A stretch of 64,000 bases of DNA from JBFLYH01 sp964630235 (GTDB lineage: Bacteria > Oederibacteriota > JAAXVQ01 > JAUVAV01). Both the position numbers and the translations under genes were made by a program. Below are positions 8,281 to 17,728 of this stretch, in pieces. Position 1 is the first letter of the stretch. Each line of letters begins with the position of its first letter. Under the pieces are notes generated by a model. That model did not search any database. It was not told where the DNA came from and was given only the letters and a program-made list of their open reading frames with translations. The DNA lies in NCBI GenBank assembly GCA_964630235.1, contig CAZVUO010000001.1, positions 620,001 through 684,000 on the forward strand. Direction: 5' to 3'.

Positions 8281-9252
8281 GTGAAGGGGATCAAGCACAT
8301 CGGTGTTTTGACTTCTGGCGGGGACGCTCCGGGCATGAACGCCGCGATTCGCGCCGTCGTCCGGGCCGCCGCGGACCGCAAATGGCGCGTCACGGGTGTC
8401 TTGCGGGGATACCGGGGGCTGATCGACGGCGAGACCCAGCCGATGAACTCGCGTAGCGTGGGAGGCATCATCAACCGCGGGGGCACGATCCTGCGAACGG
8501 TCCGCTGCCCGGAATTCAAGCAGGCCGCCTACCGCGCCCGCGCTTATCAGCATATTCGCGCCTGGGGGCTTGGGGGATTGGTGGTCATCGGCGGCAACGG
8601 CAGCGCGGCCGCGGCCAACGAAATAAACCGCGAAACCGGGCTTCCGGTCGCGGTGGTTCCCGCTTCGATTGACAATGACGTGTTCGGCACCGACGACACC
8701 GTGGGATTCGACTCGGCCGTGAACACGGCGGTGTCCGCGATTGACCAAATCCGGGATACCGCCACCTCGCACGAGAGAGTATTCCTCATTGAAGTCATGG
8801 GCCGGCACAACGGCTTTATCGCGGTGGAAGTCGGCCTGGCGTGCGGGGCGGAAGCGGTGCTGGTGCCCGAGATTCCTTTCCGTTTGGATGAGATTAGCCG
8901 GTTGCTCGTCAACGGCAAGAAGCGGGGCAAGCTTTCCTCCATTCTGGTCATGGCGGAAGGGGCGGGGGACTCGCGAAAGATCACCGAACGCATCAGCGCT
9001 CAAACCGGATTGCGCGTCCGCCTCTCCATCTTGGGCTACATCCAGCGCGGCGGCAGTCCCAGCGCCCGCAGCCGTCTCTTGGCCGCGCGCTTAGGCCATG
9101 CGGCGGTCGCCCAGCTCGCCCACGGGCAGCACGCCCATCTGTCCGCGATCCAAGACGGGCGATTGACGGCCGTGCCCTTGAAGGTGGTGGCCAAACGTAC
9201 CAAACATATCGAACGCGCGCTCTACCGCCTGACCAACCAACTGGCCCAGTGA
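8281..9252 (+). CDS. pfkA: 6-phosphofructokinase, with Asn in the GGDGS motif
   Basis: 323 residues. The GTG at 8281 is chosen over the ATG at 8266 because CGGAGG ends 6 bases before it and the protein then starts as the family does (IGVLTSGGDAPGMNAA). The usual motifs follow: GGTIL, PASIDNDVFGTDDTVGFD with the catalytic Asp region, IEVMGRHNGFIA, EGAGD and LGYIQRGGSPS. The enzyme phosphorylates fructose 6-phosphate in glycolysis. The Mg-binding Asp normally found in GGDGS is Asn here (GGNGS, N106), which could alter phosphoryl-donor handling. It sits directly behind the OmpA-type gene without metabolic neighbours. Confidence 0.9.
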   Translation: MKGIKHIGVLTSGGDAPGMNAAIRAVVRAAADRKWRVTGVLRGYRGLIDGETQPMNSRSVGGIINRGGTILRTVRCPEFKQAAYRARAYQHIRAWGLGGLVVIGGNGSAAAANEINRETGLPVAVVPASIDNDVFGTDDTVGFDSAVNTAVSAIDQIRDTATSHERVFLIEVMGRHNGFIAVEVGLACGAEAVLVPEIPFRLDEISRLLVNGKKRGKLSSILVMAEGAGDSRKITERISAQTGLRVRLSILGYIQRGGSPSARSRLLAARLGHAAVAQLAHGQHAHLSAIQDGRLTAVPLKVVAKRTKHIERALYRLTNQLAQ

Positions 9253-9255
9253 CAG

Positions 9256-10104
9256 ATGGCCGCCATTATCTCGGCTTCCCGCCGGACGGATTTGGCGCGG
9301 ATGTTTCCGTCCCTGCTCGCGCAATGGCTGTACCAAGGGTGGGTCGAGGTTAAAAACCCCTTTAACGGACAAAGCCGAAAAGTATCTCTCGAACCCGCCC
9401 ACGTCCACACGCTGGTTCTCTGGTCAAAGGACTATTCGCGGCTGCTGGCGAATGAAGCCCACTTACTTGACAGGCTCCTCGGGTTTCAGCAGCTGTATTT
9501 TAATTTTACGGTTACAGGATTAGGCGGAACCCGGTGGGAACCGGGTATCTTGCCCGCCGAAAAAACCGATTGGCAATGGAAAGAACTTGTGCAGGCCGCA
9601 GGAGACAGCCTGCGTGTCACATGGCGCTTCGATCCGATTGTTTATTGGCGGGAAGGCTCTGAAATGAAAAGCAATTTGAAGCACTTTCCCCAAATAGCTC
9701 ATGCGGCTGAAAAAGCAGGCATAAAAACCGCGGTTATTTCGCTTTGTCATTGGTATGCGAAAGCAAAAAAACGAGCGCTTCGAAGCGGATTATTGCCTGA
9801 AGAGCCGCCTAATTTGGAAATAGAGAGAGATATTTCCTGGCTGCTGGACCAAAGCCGCAGATATAATATTGAAGTGCAAGCCTGTTCTTGTCCAGCGCTC
9901 CATGCCTACGGAATAAAACCCGCCAGATGCATTAATGGCGCGCTGCTCAGTGAGATCCATCCTAACCATGAAAAGGCCGAATTAAAAAAGGATACTGGCC
10001 AGAGGAAAGACTGCGGCTGCACGAAATCCATTGATATTGGCTCATACCAGCTGAATTGCTCGGAAGGATGCGTATATTGTTATGCCAACCCGAAAATCAA
10101 TTAA
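9256..10104 (+). CDS. DUF1848 family protein
   Basis: 282 residues starting 3 bases after pfkA. The N-terminus IISASRRTD, the KNPFNGQ..VSLEP region, the VLWSKDY segment and the C-terminal cysteine cluster (CGCTKSIDIG, C..GCVYCYAN) are the DUF1848 signature. The family has a predicted TIM-barrel like that of spore photoproduct lyase/radical SAM enzymes, with a C-terminal metal or Fe-S site; its reaction is unknown. Composition falls from GC-rich at the start to AT-rich after about 9480. Its last 23 bases overlap pdxA. Confidence 0.8.
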   Translation: MAAIISASRRTDLARMFPSLLAQWLYQGWVEVKNPFNGQSRKVSLEPAHVHTLVLWSKDYSRLLANEAHLLDRLLGFQQLYFNFTVTGLGGTRWEPGILPAEKTDWQWKELVQAAGDSLRVTWRFDPIVYWREGSEMKSNLKHFPQIAHAAEKAGIKTAVISLCHWYAKAKKRALRSGLLPEEPPNLEIERDISWLLDQSRRYNIEVQACSCPALHAYGIKPARCINGALLSEIHPNHEKAELKKDTGQRKDCGCTKSIDIGSYQLNCSEGCVYCYANPKIN

Positions 10105-11122
10105 ATTGAGTAAATCATTCAAACCCCTTATTGCCCTGACCATGGGAGATCCCTCAGGCATAGGACCAGAGATAATTATTAAATGCATTATTGATAAAAC
10201 AATCGCATCAAAGATTCGCCCTTTAATTATAGGAAATTTAGACACGTTCAAAAGGGTGAAACACTTTATTAAAATAAAAAATAAAATCACTATCCAGGAC
10301 AAGGATTCAGCTCAAAAGGCAACTAAACTCACTTTTAGGGATATTGGTTTTATTCAAAGCGATATAGGCAAAGGTATTACACAACCAGGGAGGACAAATA
10401 AAACAGCAGGTAAGATGTCTTTTGAAGCTGTGAAGCTCGGGATTGAGCTTGCCCTGGATAAAAAAGTGGATGCCATGGTCACAGGACCTATCTGCAAAGA
10501 GTCCTGGAGGGACGCTGGGATACATTTCCCTGGACACACTGAGTTGATTGCTAAAATGTCCAAAAATAAAAGATATTCTATGATGTTCATTAGCAGATTA
10601 TTTAGGATAATATTAGTGACCATACATGAACCCATAAGCAAGGTTCCAAGGCTGATAAATATTAATAAAATTATAGATACATGTATAACAGGAAACAGCG
10701 CATTAAAAAAATATTTCAAAATACAAAAACCTAAGTTAGCTTGCGCGGCTTTGAATCCGCATGCAGGGGAGAATGGTATTTTCGGCAAAGAGGAGCAGAA
10801 GGTGATTATTCCCGCAATTAAAAGGCTTAATAAAAAAGGAATTTCTGTTTCCGGACCTTTCTCGCCAGACGTTCTTTTTACAGACCAGATGTTAAAAGAA
10901 TATGATCTCTTTGTCTGCATGTATCATGATCAGGGTCTGATACCATTTAAAATGAAGGCTTTTCATGAAGGGGTCAATGTTACCGCTGGTTTGCAGATAA
11001 TTAGAACCTCTCCTGACCATGGCACCGCGTTTTCCATCGCTGGAAAAGATATCGCGAATCCCCGATCCATGCGTGCTGCAATCTTACTGGCCTGCGACAT
11101 GGTCCTTCATTCAAAACAATGA
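10082..11122 (+). CDS. pdxA: 4-hydroxythreonine-4-phosphate dehydrogenase
   Basis: 346 residues with the full PdxA motif set: TMGDPSGIGPEI near the start, GHTELIAK, NPHAGENGIFG.EE, and YHDQGLIPFK near the C-terminus (zinc and substrate ligands). It oxidises 4-phosphohydroxy-L-threonine in the DXP-dependent pathway to pyridoxal phosphate. Composition is strikingly AT-rich, rich in AAA/ATT codons, unlike all distant neighbours. It overlaps the DUF1848 gene by 23 bases and rsmA by 4. The pdxA-rsmA order is also found in enterobacteria. The composition suggests transfer from a lower-GC donor together with the adjoining gene ends. Confidence 0.93.
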   Translation: MPTRKSIKLSKSFKPLIALTMGDPSGIGPEIIIKCIIDKTIASKIRPLIIGNLDTFKRVKHFIKIKNKITIQDKDSAQKATKLTFRDIGFIQSDIGKGITQPGRTNKTAGKMSFEAVKLGIELALDKKVDAMVTGPICKESWRDAGIHFPGHTELIAKMSKNKRYSMMFISRLFRIILVTIHEPISKVPRLININKIIDTCITGNSALKKYFKIQKPKLACAALNPHAGENGIFGKEEQKVIIPAIKRLNKKGISVSGPFSPDVLFTDQMLKEYDLFVCMYHDQGLIPFKMKAFHEGVNVTAGLQIIRTSPDHGTAFSIAGKDIANPRSMRAAILLACDMVLHSKQ

Positions 11123-11949
11123 AAAAACCAATATATGGGCAGCACTTTTTAAAGCACATCCATTATGCTTTAAAAGCAGTTGAAGAAGCAGGCGTTACAG
11201 CAGAAGACGCGATTATTGAGGTCGGCCCAGGAAAAGGGGTTTTAACCAAATATCTTCTCGCCAAAGCGGGTTTTGTGCAGGCCCTTGAAATAGATCCGAG
11301 ATTCATCAATAAACTGAAGGAGAAATTTGCCGGCTCAGTAAATTTCGAGGTGAGGCATGCGGACGCAAGATATGTGGAATGGGATGAAATAATAGACGGG
11401 CTTAGTTCCAGGGGTTATTCGAGTGTAAAACTGGTAGCTAACCTTCCCTATTATATGGCCACGCAGATGGTTCTCCACGTTCTAGGGGCCAGAAAAACCT
11501 GCAATCTTTTAGTCGTGATGGTCCAGGACGAGGTAGCGAGGCGGATGTGCGCCGGGCCAGGTGGCAAGGAGTATTCGTCCCTTAGCGTCGCGGTGCAGTA
11601 TTATAGTCAACCGTATTATGTCTGCAAGGTTCCGGCCAATGCCTTCGCGCCTCCTCCGCGCATCTCTTCGGCGATTGTTCGTTTGGAGAAACGGGCCACC
11701 CCTGCGGTTGCAGTGGACAGCGCAGACATGTTTTTATATTTGGTAAGGCTCATCTTCACGCATCGGCGCAAAACCCTGCGCAATTGCCTGCAAGGGCTCC
11801 TCCATGCGCCGCCGCAGGACAGGTGGGAGCAAGCGCTGTCAGCGGCGCGCATTGACCCGCAGCGACGGCCGGAAACAGTTTCGCTGGAAGAGTTCGCCGC
11901 CATCTACCAGTGCGTGGGCCGCTGGTCCAGTGAAACGACGCCGGCCTAG
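11119..11949 (+). CDS. rsmA: 16S rRNA dimethyladenosine transferase
   Basis: 276 residues. The SAM-binding motif EVGPGKGVLT and the catalytic NLPYYMATQ are present, followed by the C-terminal helical domain with FAPPPRISSAIVRLE and FTHRRKTLRNCL. RsmA (KsgA) dimethylates two adjacent adenines near the 3' end of 16S rRNA during small-subunit maturation. It overlaps pdxA by ATGA. The first half has the AT-rich codon usage of pdxA and the last 300 bases are GC-rich like the rest of the window, so a composition border falls inside an intact gene near 11500-11650. Confidence 0.93.
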   Translation: MKKPIYGQHFLKHIHYALKAVEEAGVTAEDAIIEVGPGKGVLTKYLLAKAGFVQALEIDPRFINKLKEKFAGSVNFEVRHADARYVEWDEIIDGLSSRGYSSVKLVANLPYYMATQMVLHVLGARKTCNLLVVMVQDEVARRMCAGPGGKEYSSLSVAVQYYSQPYYVCKVPANAFAPPPRISSAIVRLEKRATPAVAVDSADMFLYLVRLIFTHRRKTLRNCLQGLLHAPPQDRWEQALSAARIDPQRRPETVSLEEFAAIYQCVGRWSSETTPA

Positions 11950-12455
11950 AAACGGCCGCGCGAAGGGTTGGATAGGCTGTAATTCCGCTCAACCATTGAT
12001 CCCCCCCGCGCGATATTCCTACTGAAGATCCTTCAGGACGCGCAAACCCAGGGATGAACGTGCGAATCGCATCCGGTCGGAGTTTAGTCCGACGCAACCG
12101 ACACTATAACTATTTGTCATAATAATTACACAATGGTAACAGTGGCGTGATCGCTTTGTTATTAAAGCTTTTACGAGAAGCTTAGATTTGATTAAAGTGC
12201 CGCGCCACGGCTCGCGAGGATGGGAAGATTATAATCATAAATATAATTCCGCGGATAGGCAGCATGAATCCCAAGAGAAACCAAAGTGTGGGAGAACCCG
12301 GATCTGCAGCAGCTGTGAAATAGTACCCCGGTTCCAGTGTCTGAACCGGACAGGGTGCGGATAAATACCGGTCTCATGCGCCGCGCCGCGCAACCAGGGC
12401 CAGCTTCGGGGTCGTCGGGAATGCCTGGTGCGGGAAAATTTCCAGGTGCGCGCGG
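11950..12455. other. Intergenic region, no gene seen
   Basis: About 500 bases with small hairpins: CTGAAG/CTTCAG (12022-12036), GTCGGA/TCCGAC (12076-12093) and CCGGTTC/GAACCGG (12328-12349). The middle is AT-rich. No tRNA or known riboswitch signature was found. It may contain an unrecognised RNA or decayed sequence. Confidence 0.4.
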
Positions 12456-12484
12456 TTTACTTTTATTCCTTGCTCTCGTATTTT
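12456..12484 (+). promoter_or_regulatory. Predicted promoter of pepA
   Basis: TTTACT at 12456-12461, 17-base spacer, TATTTT at 12479-12484, about 57 bases before the pepA start. Confidence 0.4.
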
Positions 12485-12540
12485 TCTCGTCGTAAACTGT
12501 GAATTAAAATAGCCGTATTTTTTGAGGGAGGTTGGGACGA

Positions 12541-14036
12541 TGACCAAAATTTACCGCCCGCAGGAGCGGCGGGGGATCAAGAACCTGATCCTGGGTATTA
12601 CCGAGGACCGCAACGTTACGAGTGTCTGGGCTTCCCAAATACCGGAAATCCAGCGCGTGATCAACGTGGGCGATGTGACCGGAAAGGCCAATGAAATAAA
12701 CATTATTTATCCCTCGGCCGGAACGGTGCAGCGGCTGATCTTGTGCGGCTTGGGGAAATCCCGCGAAATTGATTTGGAACAGGTGCGCCGGTCCGCGGGT
12801 CTGGCCATGCAGCGCGCGGCCCGCTTGAAAACCGGGGAAGCGGTCCTGGATGTCGCGAGCTTTTGCGCGAAGCGGCTGGAACCGGCAGAGGCAGCCAAGG
12901 AGCTGGTGATCGCCGGCCGCCTGGCAACCTACCGGTTCGATGAACTGAAGCGGGAAAAAGATGAAGCGCATCCGAGACGGCGGCTGGCCATCGCGCTGTG
13001 CGCGGACAGGACCCCAGGCCTGGAGCGGGCGGTCCGGGAGGGGGATGAAATCGCGGCGTCGGTCAATTATGCGCGGACACTTGCCAACCGGCCAGGAAAT
13101 ATCGTGTATCCGGAAACGCTGGCCCAGGAAGCGCTGCGATTGGCCCGGAGATCCAGGCGGCTTCGGGTTAAAGTCCTGCGCCAGGCGGAGTTGCGGCGGC
13201 AGGGCTTTGGAGCGCTGTTGGCCGTGGGTGCGGGCAGTATCCGTCCGCCGGTGCTGATCGAGATCCGCTATACCGGCGCGGGCGCCAAGCGCGCACCGGT
13301 GGTGGTGGTGGGCAAAGGCATCACATTCGATTCGGGCGGGATTTCCATCAAACCGTCCGCGAAGATGGAAGAGATGCGCTTTGACATGAGTGGCGCGGCC
13401 ACTGTGCTGGGCATTATGAAAACCGCTGATGCGTTAAAACTCCCGGTCAATTTGATCGGCGTCATCCCGGCCGCGGAAAACATGCCCTCCGGGTCCGCCA
13501 CCCGGCCGGGAGATGTGGTGAAAAGTCTGTCCGGCATGACGATCGAGGTTATCAATACCGATGCCGAGGGAAGACTGGTTTTAGCAGATGCTCTGACTTA
13601 TAGCCTCAAGTATAAGCCGTCCTGCATCCTTGATTTTGCAACGTTAACAGGGGCGGTAGTGGTGGCACTGGGAAACGTGGCGACTGGTTTGCTGACGAAT
13701 TGCGAACCCCTGGCTAGGGAAATTATTGAAGCGGGCCAGCATTCCGGGGAGAAAACCTGGCAATTGCCCCTGTGGGATGAATACCGGGATCTAATGAAAA
13801 GCGAAGTGGCGGATATCGGGAATATTTCAAGTAAATCGGGAGCCGGCACGATTCAGGGCGCTGTGTTTCTGGAAAAATTCGTGGACGACACACCCTGGGT
13901 CCATCTTGATATTGCAGGAACCGCCTATGGAGATAAATCCCCATTGGCGCCCAAGGGAGCTACAGGAGTTGGCATAAGACTGGTGGCGGAGTGGATAATC
14001 AAGCACAAATCAAGATTTATTAAGTATCCGGCTTAA
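12541..14036 (+). CDS. pepA: Cytosol (leucyl) aminopeptidase, M17 family
   Basis: 497 residues. The ATG at 12541 is preceded by a strong AGGGAGG with 8-base spacing; a TTG at 12522 overlaps that site and is rejected. The C-terminal catalytic domain has VVVGKGITFDSGGISIKPS with the metal-binding Lys and Asp, the M17 signature NTDAEGRLVLADAL, and TLTGA. M17 enzymes are hexameric two-metal aminopeptidases that release N-terminal residues from peptides. Family length is about 480-500, so the gene looks complete. It has its own predicted promoter and is not tied to a pathway here. Confidence 0.95.
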
Positions 14037-14045
14037 TCATATAAT
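14016..14045 (+). promoter_or_regulatory. Possible promoter before dcd
   Basis: TTTATT at 14016-14021 and a perfect TATAAT at 14040-14045 (18-base spacer), overlapping the end of pepA. An AATCA/TGATT inverted repeat brackets the -10. Confidence 0.3.
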
Positions 14046-14075
14046 ACTGATTATGCGGGGAGGGGAGAATCATTC

Positions 14076-14624
14076 ATGATCTTGCCGGATCATATGATCA
14101 GAAAATTGGCGCGGGAGAAGGGCATGATCGAACCGTGCGCAGAGCCGACTTCCGGAGGAGTGGTTTCCTTTGGCATTTCTTCGTTCGGGTACGATATGCG
14201 CGTCAGCGATCAATTCAAGATCCACCGCGTGCGGGCCGGGCAGGCGGTGGACCCCAAGCAGGCCCGCCCCGAGGATTTCGAATCGTTCCAGGGGGCAGTG
14301 CTGGAATTGCCTCCCCACACCTATGGGCTGGGACATTCAGTGGAATATTTCCGCATACCCAGGGATGTGATCGCGCTTTGCACGGGCAAGTCAACCTACG
14401 CGCGGTGCGGGGTGCTGGTGAACATTACGCCGCTCGAGCCGGAATGGGAAGGGCACGTGACCATGCAGATTTTCAACACCACCGCGGCGCCCGTGAAAAT
14501 TTACGCGCAGGAGGGGATCGCGCAGGTGGTCTTCCTGCAGAGCGCGCTGCTGCCGGATGTTTCCTATGCGGACAAAGGGGGAAAGTACCAGGGGAGCAAA
14601 GGGATTACCCTGGCGAAGATATAA
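14076..14624 (+). CDS. dcd: dCTP deaminase
   Basis: 182 residues, the usual length, starting after a GGGGAGGGG site. The N-terminal MILPD..I and YDMRVSDQFKI, the nucleotide-binding GKSTYARCG, the catalytic-Glu segment TPLEPEWEGHVTMQIFN and the C-terminal KYQGSKGITL are all typical. It deaminates dCTP to dUTP (some homologues go on to dUMP) on the route to dTTP. The wider window also carries tmk and a deoxynucleoside kinase. Whether it is mono- or bifunctional cannot be read from sequence alone. Confidence 0.93.
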   Translation: MILPDHMIRKLAREKGMIEPCAEPTSGGVVSFGISSFGYDMRVSDQFKIHRVRAGQAVDPKQARPEDFESFQGAVLELPPHTYGLGHSVEYFRIPRDVIALCTGKSTYARCGVLVNITPLEPEWEGHVTMQIFNTTAAPVKIYAQEGIAQVVFLQSALLPDVSYADKGGKYQGSKGITLAKI

Positions 14625-14651
14625 CGCCCCGCCGTTCCCTCGGAGAAAGCC

Positions 14652-15290
14652 ATGCACGCAGAGTCCGCGTATCCACTCAAGGTTAGGCTGGTGCCGCTCC
14701 ACACGATGCCGATGGCGCCGATTTGGACGCGTCTGGGTTATCGCGCGCAACACGCCGACCGGTCCGAGATCGTGCCGAAGTACCAGCCCGTGATTGACCG
14801 TTTCCTGAGGGAAACGCAAGTGCGCCTGTTCTCGCGAGAGGAACGCTTTACCAGCACAGAGGAAGCGGCGGTGATTGGCGATCACCGTTTCCGCAGCCGG
14901 CTGGTCCAGGACCGCTGCGCCGGCGCCGAGCGGGTTTATCTGCTGGGCGCCGCGGTCAGGCAGGAAGACATTCAGCGTTGGCAGTCTTTACAGGAACAGA
15001 ACCAGCTGGAGGAGGCCGTGGTGCTGGACGCCGTGCTCTCGGAGAAGGTGGATTATGCCCTCGACTTTCTGGAGCAGGAACTCAACCAGGAGCTGCGGCG
15101 CACCAGCCGGGTTTTGGGCCCGCGACTTTCTTGCGGCTATGGCGATTTCGCCCTTGAAAACCAAGGGTATTTTTATCAAGCCCTGGAATTTTCGCGGTAT
15201 GGGATTCTGCTGACGCCGCAGCATCTTCTTGTTCCCGAGAAAACGGTGACAGCCCTGGCCCCGGTGAGGCTGCTAGAGGTTCAGAAATGA
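14652..15290 (+). CDS. Stand-alone methionine synthase reactivation-domain-like protein
   Basis: 212 residues. The C-terminal half contains RLSCGYGDFALENQGYF, LEFSRYGILLTPQHL and VPEKTVTA, corresponding to the SAM-binding reactivation domain at the C-terminus of long MetH proteins. It ends in an ATGA overlap with metH, which lacks this domain. In Thermotoga-like bacteria the domain is likewise a separate gene. Likely role: binds SAM and helps return oxidised cob(II)alamin MetH to activity by reductive methylation. Family call from motif plus context; the electron donor is unknown. Confidence 0.75.
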   Translation: MHAESAYPLKVRLVPLHTMPMAPIWTRLGYRAQHADRSEIVPKYQPVIDRFLRETQVRLFSREERFTSTEEAAVIGDHRFRSRLVQDRCAGAERVYLLGAAVRQEDIQRWQSLQEQNQLEEAVVLDAVLSEKVDYALDFLEQELNQELRRTSRVLGPRLSCGYGDFALENQGYFYQALEFSRYGILLTPQHLLVPEKTVTALAPVRLLEVQK

Positions 15291-17728
15291 CCCAAACCCC
15301 GTTCGGAAGCAAACAAGTGGTGATCCTCGACGGTTCCACGGGAACCATGTTGCAGCACCGCGGCATGCCGGCGGGCGCGGCCCCGGAACTTTTTTGCCTG
15401 GAACATCCGGAGGTCATCGGCAAAATCCAGGAAGAGTATCTGTCGGCCGGCGCCGCGGTGTTGTATACGCCCACGTTCGGCGCCAACCGGAGCAAACTCC
15501 GCCACTTCCAGCAGGATCGGCGCGCCGCGGAATTGAACGGGCGCTTGGCGGAGCAGACCGTGAAGCTGGCGCACGCGGCCGGCGCCTGGGCGGCCGGTGA
15601 CGTGGGCCCGACCGGCGAGTTTTTCCAGCCGTTCGGCGAGCGTTCCATGGAGGAGGGAGTGGAGATTTTTTCCGAGCAGATGCGCGCCCTGGAAGCGGCC
15701 GGCGTGGACCTGCTGGTGGTCGAAACGCAATTGGACATCCAGGAAGCGCGCGTGGCCCTGCTGGCCGCCAAGGAAAGCACGCACCTGCCGGTCGTGGTGT
15801 GCATGACGTTCGACGAGCAGGGCCGCACGCTCACCGGCAGCGATCCGGTGTCGTGCCTGGCCATACTGTCCGCCTTGGGCGCGGACGGGTTTGGGATCAA
15901 CTGTTCCACGGGACCGGATAAAATTCTTCCGCTGGTGGAACAGATCGCGCCCCTGGCGACGATCCCGCTGTGGGTCAAACCCAATGCTGGATTGCCGCAG
16001 GTGCGGGCCGGGAAAACCGCCTACACCCTGGATCCCGCGGCGTTCGCCGCGTTCGCGGAACCCTTCTGGAACCTTGGGGTGAGCGCCCTGGGCGGCTGCT
16101 GCGGCACGACGCCGGATCACATCCGCGCGGTCGCGCGCAGCCTGAAATCACGGGACGTGAAAATTCCGGAACGGCTCGAGGAACGTCTGCAAGTGGCCAG
16201 CCCGCGGAAAACGCTCCGCCTGCCGCCGCCGGGGCGGGGAGTGATCCAGGTGATCGGCGAGAGGATCAACCCGACGGGCAAGCCGGAACTTCAGGCGGAA
16301 CTGCGCGCGGGTCATTTGGAGCGCGTCCGGTCCCTGGCCCTGGAACAGCAGGCGCAAGGCGCTGATCTGCTGGACGTCAACGTCGGCGTGGACGGCCTGG
16401 ATGAAGGGCAGGTGCTGCGGCAGGCGGTGGCCGCACTCAGCGTGGCGACCGACCTGCCGCTGTGCCTGGATTCCAGTAATCCCGAAGCCCTGGCGTCCGC
16501 GCTCCGCTTGTATCCGGGCAGAGCCCTGGTGAATTCCCTCTCCGGCGAGAAAGCCAAACTCGAAAAACTGCTGCCCGTGATCGCGAAATACGGGGCGGCC
16601 TGCATTGTGCTGCCGGTGGATGACCGCGGCATACCCGAGACCGTCGAAGAGCGGGTGGCGGTTTTGGACTCCATCCTGGCCGCGTGCGCGGCCCAGGGCG
16701 TCGCCCGTTCGCGGCTGCTGGTGGACGGCCTGGCGCTGGCCGTGGCCGCCGGCGCCGGCCAGCCCGCCAACACCCTGAAGCTGATCCGGTATGCGACGCG
16801 CCAGCTGGGATTGCTGACCGTGATCGGGCTCTCCAATGTTTCGTTTGGGCTGCCCGGCCGTTCCTTCCTGAACGGCGCCTTTCTCGCCCAGGCCGCGGCC
16901 GAGGGCCTGTCCGCGGTGCTGGCCAACCCGGGAGACGAAGTCGTCATGAACCTTAAAGCCAGCGCCGAGGTTCTGACCGGCCGGGACGAACGCGGGGAGG
17001 AACTGATCCGGCGGTTTGCCGCACGCGCGGGGGCCGGGGAGCCTTCCGGGCGCGCGGCGGGGATCGCTCCTCCGGACCGGGTGCGACTCGCCGTGGTGCG
17101 AGGCGAACGGTCGGGTGCGGCGGCCGCGGCGGAGGCCGCGCTGGCGGCCGGCTGGGCCGCGGAGCGGATCGTCTCCGAGCTGATGATCCCGGCCATTCGC
17201 GAGGTCGGCGAGAAATACAACCGCCGGGAATATTTCCTGCCGCAGCTGGTGGCCGCGGCCGAGGCCATGGAGGCCGGCATGCAGGCCTTGACGCCGCACC
17301 TGTCCGGCGCGCCGCGCGCACCCAAGGGGGTGGGCGTGCTGGCCACGGTTCGCGGCGACGTGCACGACATCGGTAAAAAAATCGTCGCCTTGGTGCTGCG
17401 GAATCACGGGTACCGGATCGTTGATCTCGGCAAGTCCGTGGACGAAGAGACCATCGTGCGGGAAGCCGAAGCGCAAGGCGCGGATTTCATCGGGCTTTCG
17501 GCGCTCATGACCAACACCATGGTCGAAATGGCCAAGGTGGTGCGGCTGGTTAAGGCGCGGAACCTGGACGTGAAAGTCATCGTCGGCGGCGCGGTCGTCA
17601 CCCAGCGCTTCGCCGACGAAATCGGCGCCGATGGTTACGCGCCGGACGCCGGACGCAGCGCGGACGTGGTGGAGCGCCTGCTGGCCGGCCGGTCAAAGTC
17701 CGCGCCCCGGAAGGAGCGTCCGGCATGA
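15287..17728 (+). CDS. metH: B12-dependent methionine synthase, short form without reactivation domain
   Basis: 813 residues in three modules. Residues 1-300 form the homocysteine domain (ILDGSTGTML; the zinc cysteines in FGINCSTG and GGCCGTTPDHI). Residues about 320-590 form the methyltetrahydrofolate (pterin) domain (VIGERINPTG, LLDVNVG). Residues about 600-805 bind cobalamin, with the lower-ligand motif DVHDIGKKI near 691. It transfers a methyl group from methyl-THF to homocysteine. E. coli MetH has about 1220 residues; the missing C-terminal domain is encoded by the overlapping upstream gene. It overlaps the next gene by 4 bases. Confidence 0.93.
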   Translation: MTQTPFGSKQVVILDGSTGTMLQHRGMPAGAAPELFCLEHPEVIGKIQEEYLSAGAAVLYTPTFGANRSKLRHFQQDRRAAELNGRLAEQTVKLAHAAGAWAAGDVGPTGEFFQPFGERSMEEGVEIFSEQMRALEAAGVDLLVVETQLDIQEARVALLAAKESTHLPVVVCMTFDEQGRTLTGSDPVSCLAILSALGADGFGINCSTGPDKILPLVEQIAPLATIPLWVKPNAGLPQVRAGKTAYTLDPAAFAAFAEPFWNLGVSALGGCCGTTPDHIRAVARSLKSRDVKIPERLEERLQVASPRKTLRLPPPGRGVIQVIGERINPTGKPELQAELRAGHLERVRSLALEQQAQGADLLDVNVGVDGLDEGQVLRQAVAALSVATDLPLCLDSSNPEALASALRLYPGRALVNSLSGEKAKLEKLLPVIAKYGAACIVLPVDDRGIPETVEERVAVLDSILAACAAQGVARSRLLVDGLALAVAAGAGQPANTLKLIRYATRQLGLLTVIGLSNVSFGLPGRSFLNGAFLAQAAAEGLSAVLANPGDEVVMNLKASAEVLTGRDERGEELIRRFAARAGAGEPSGRAAGIAPPDRVRLAVVRGERSGAAAAAEAALAAGWAAERIVSELMIPAIREVGEKYNRREYFLPQLVAAAEAMEAGMQALTPHLSGAPRAPKGVGVLATVRGDVHDIGKKIVALVLRNHGYRIVDLGKSVDEETIVREAEAQGADFIGLSALMTNTMVEMAKVVRLVKARNLDVKVIVGGAVVTQRFADEIGADGYAPDAGRSADVVERLLAGRSKSAPRKERPA

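Noticed and set aside
11950..12540. tRNA or riboswitch in the intergenic region
   Set aside because: Hairpins are present, but no T-arm, CCA-end or riboswitch core could be matched.
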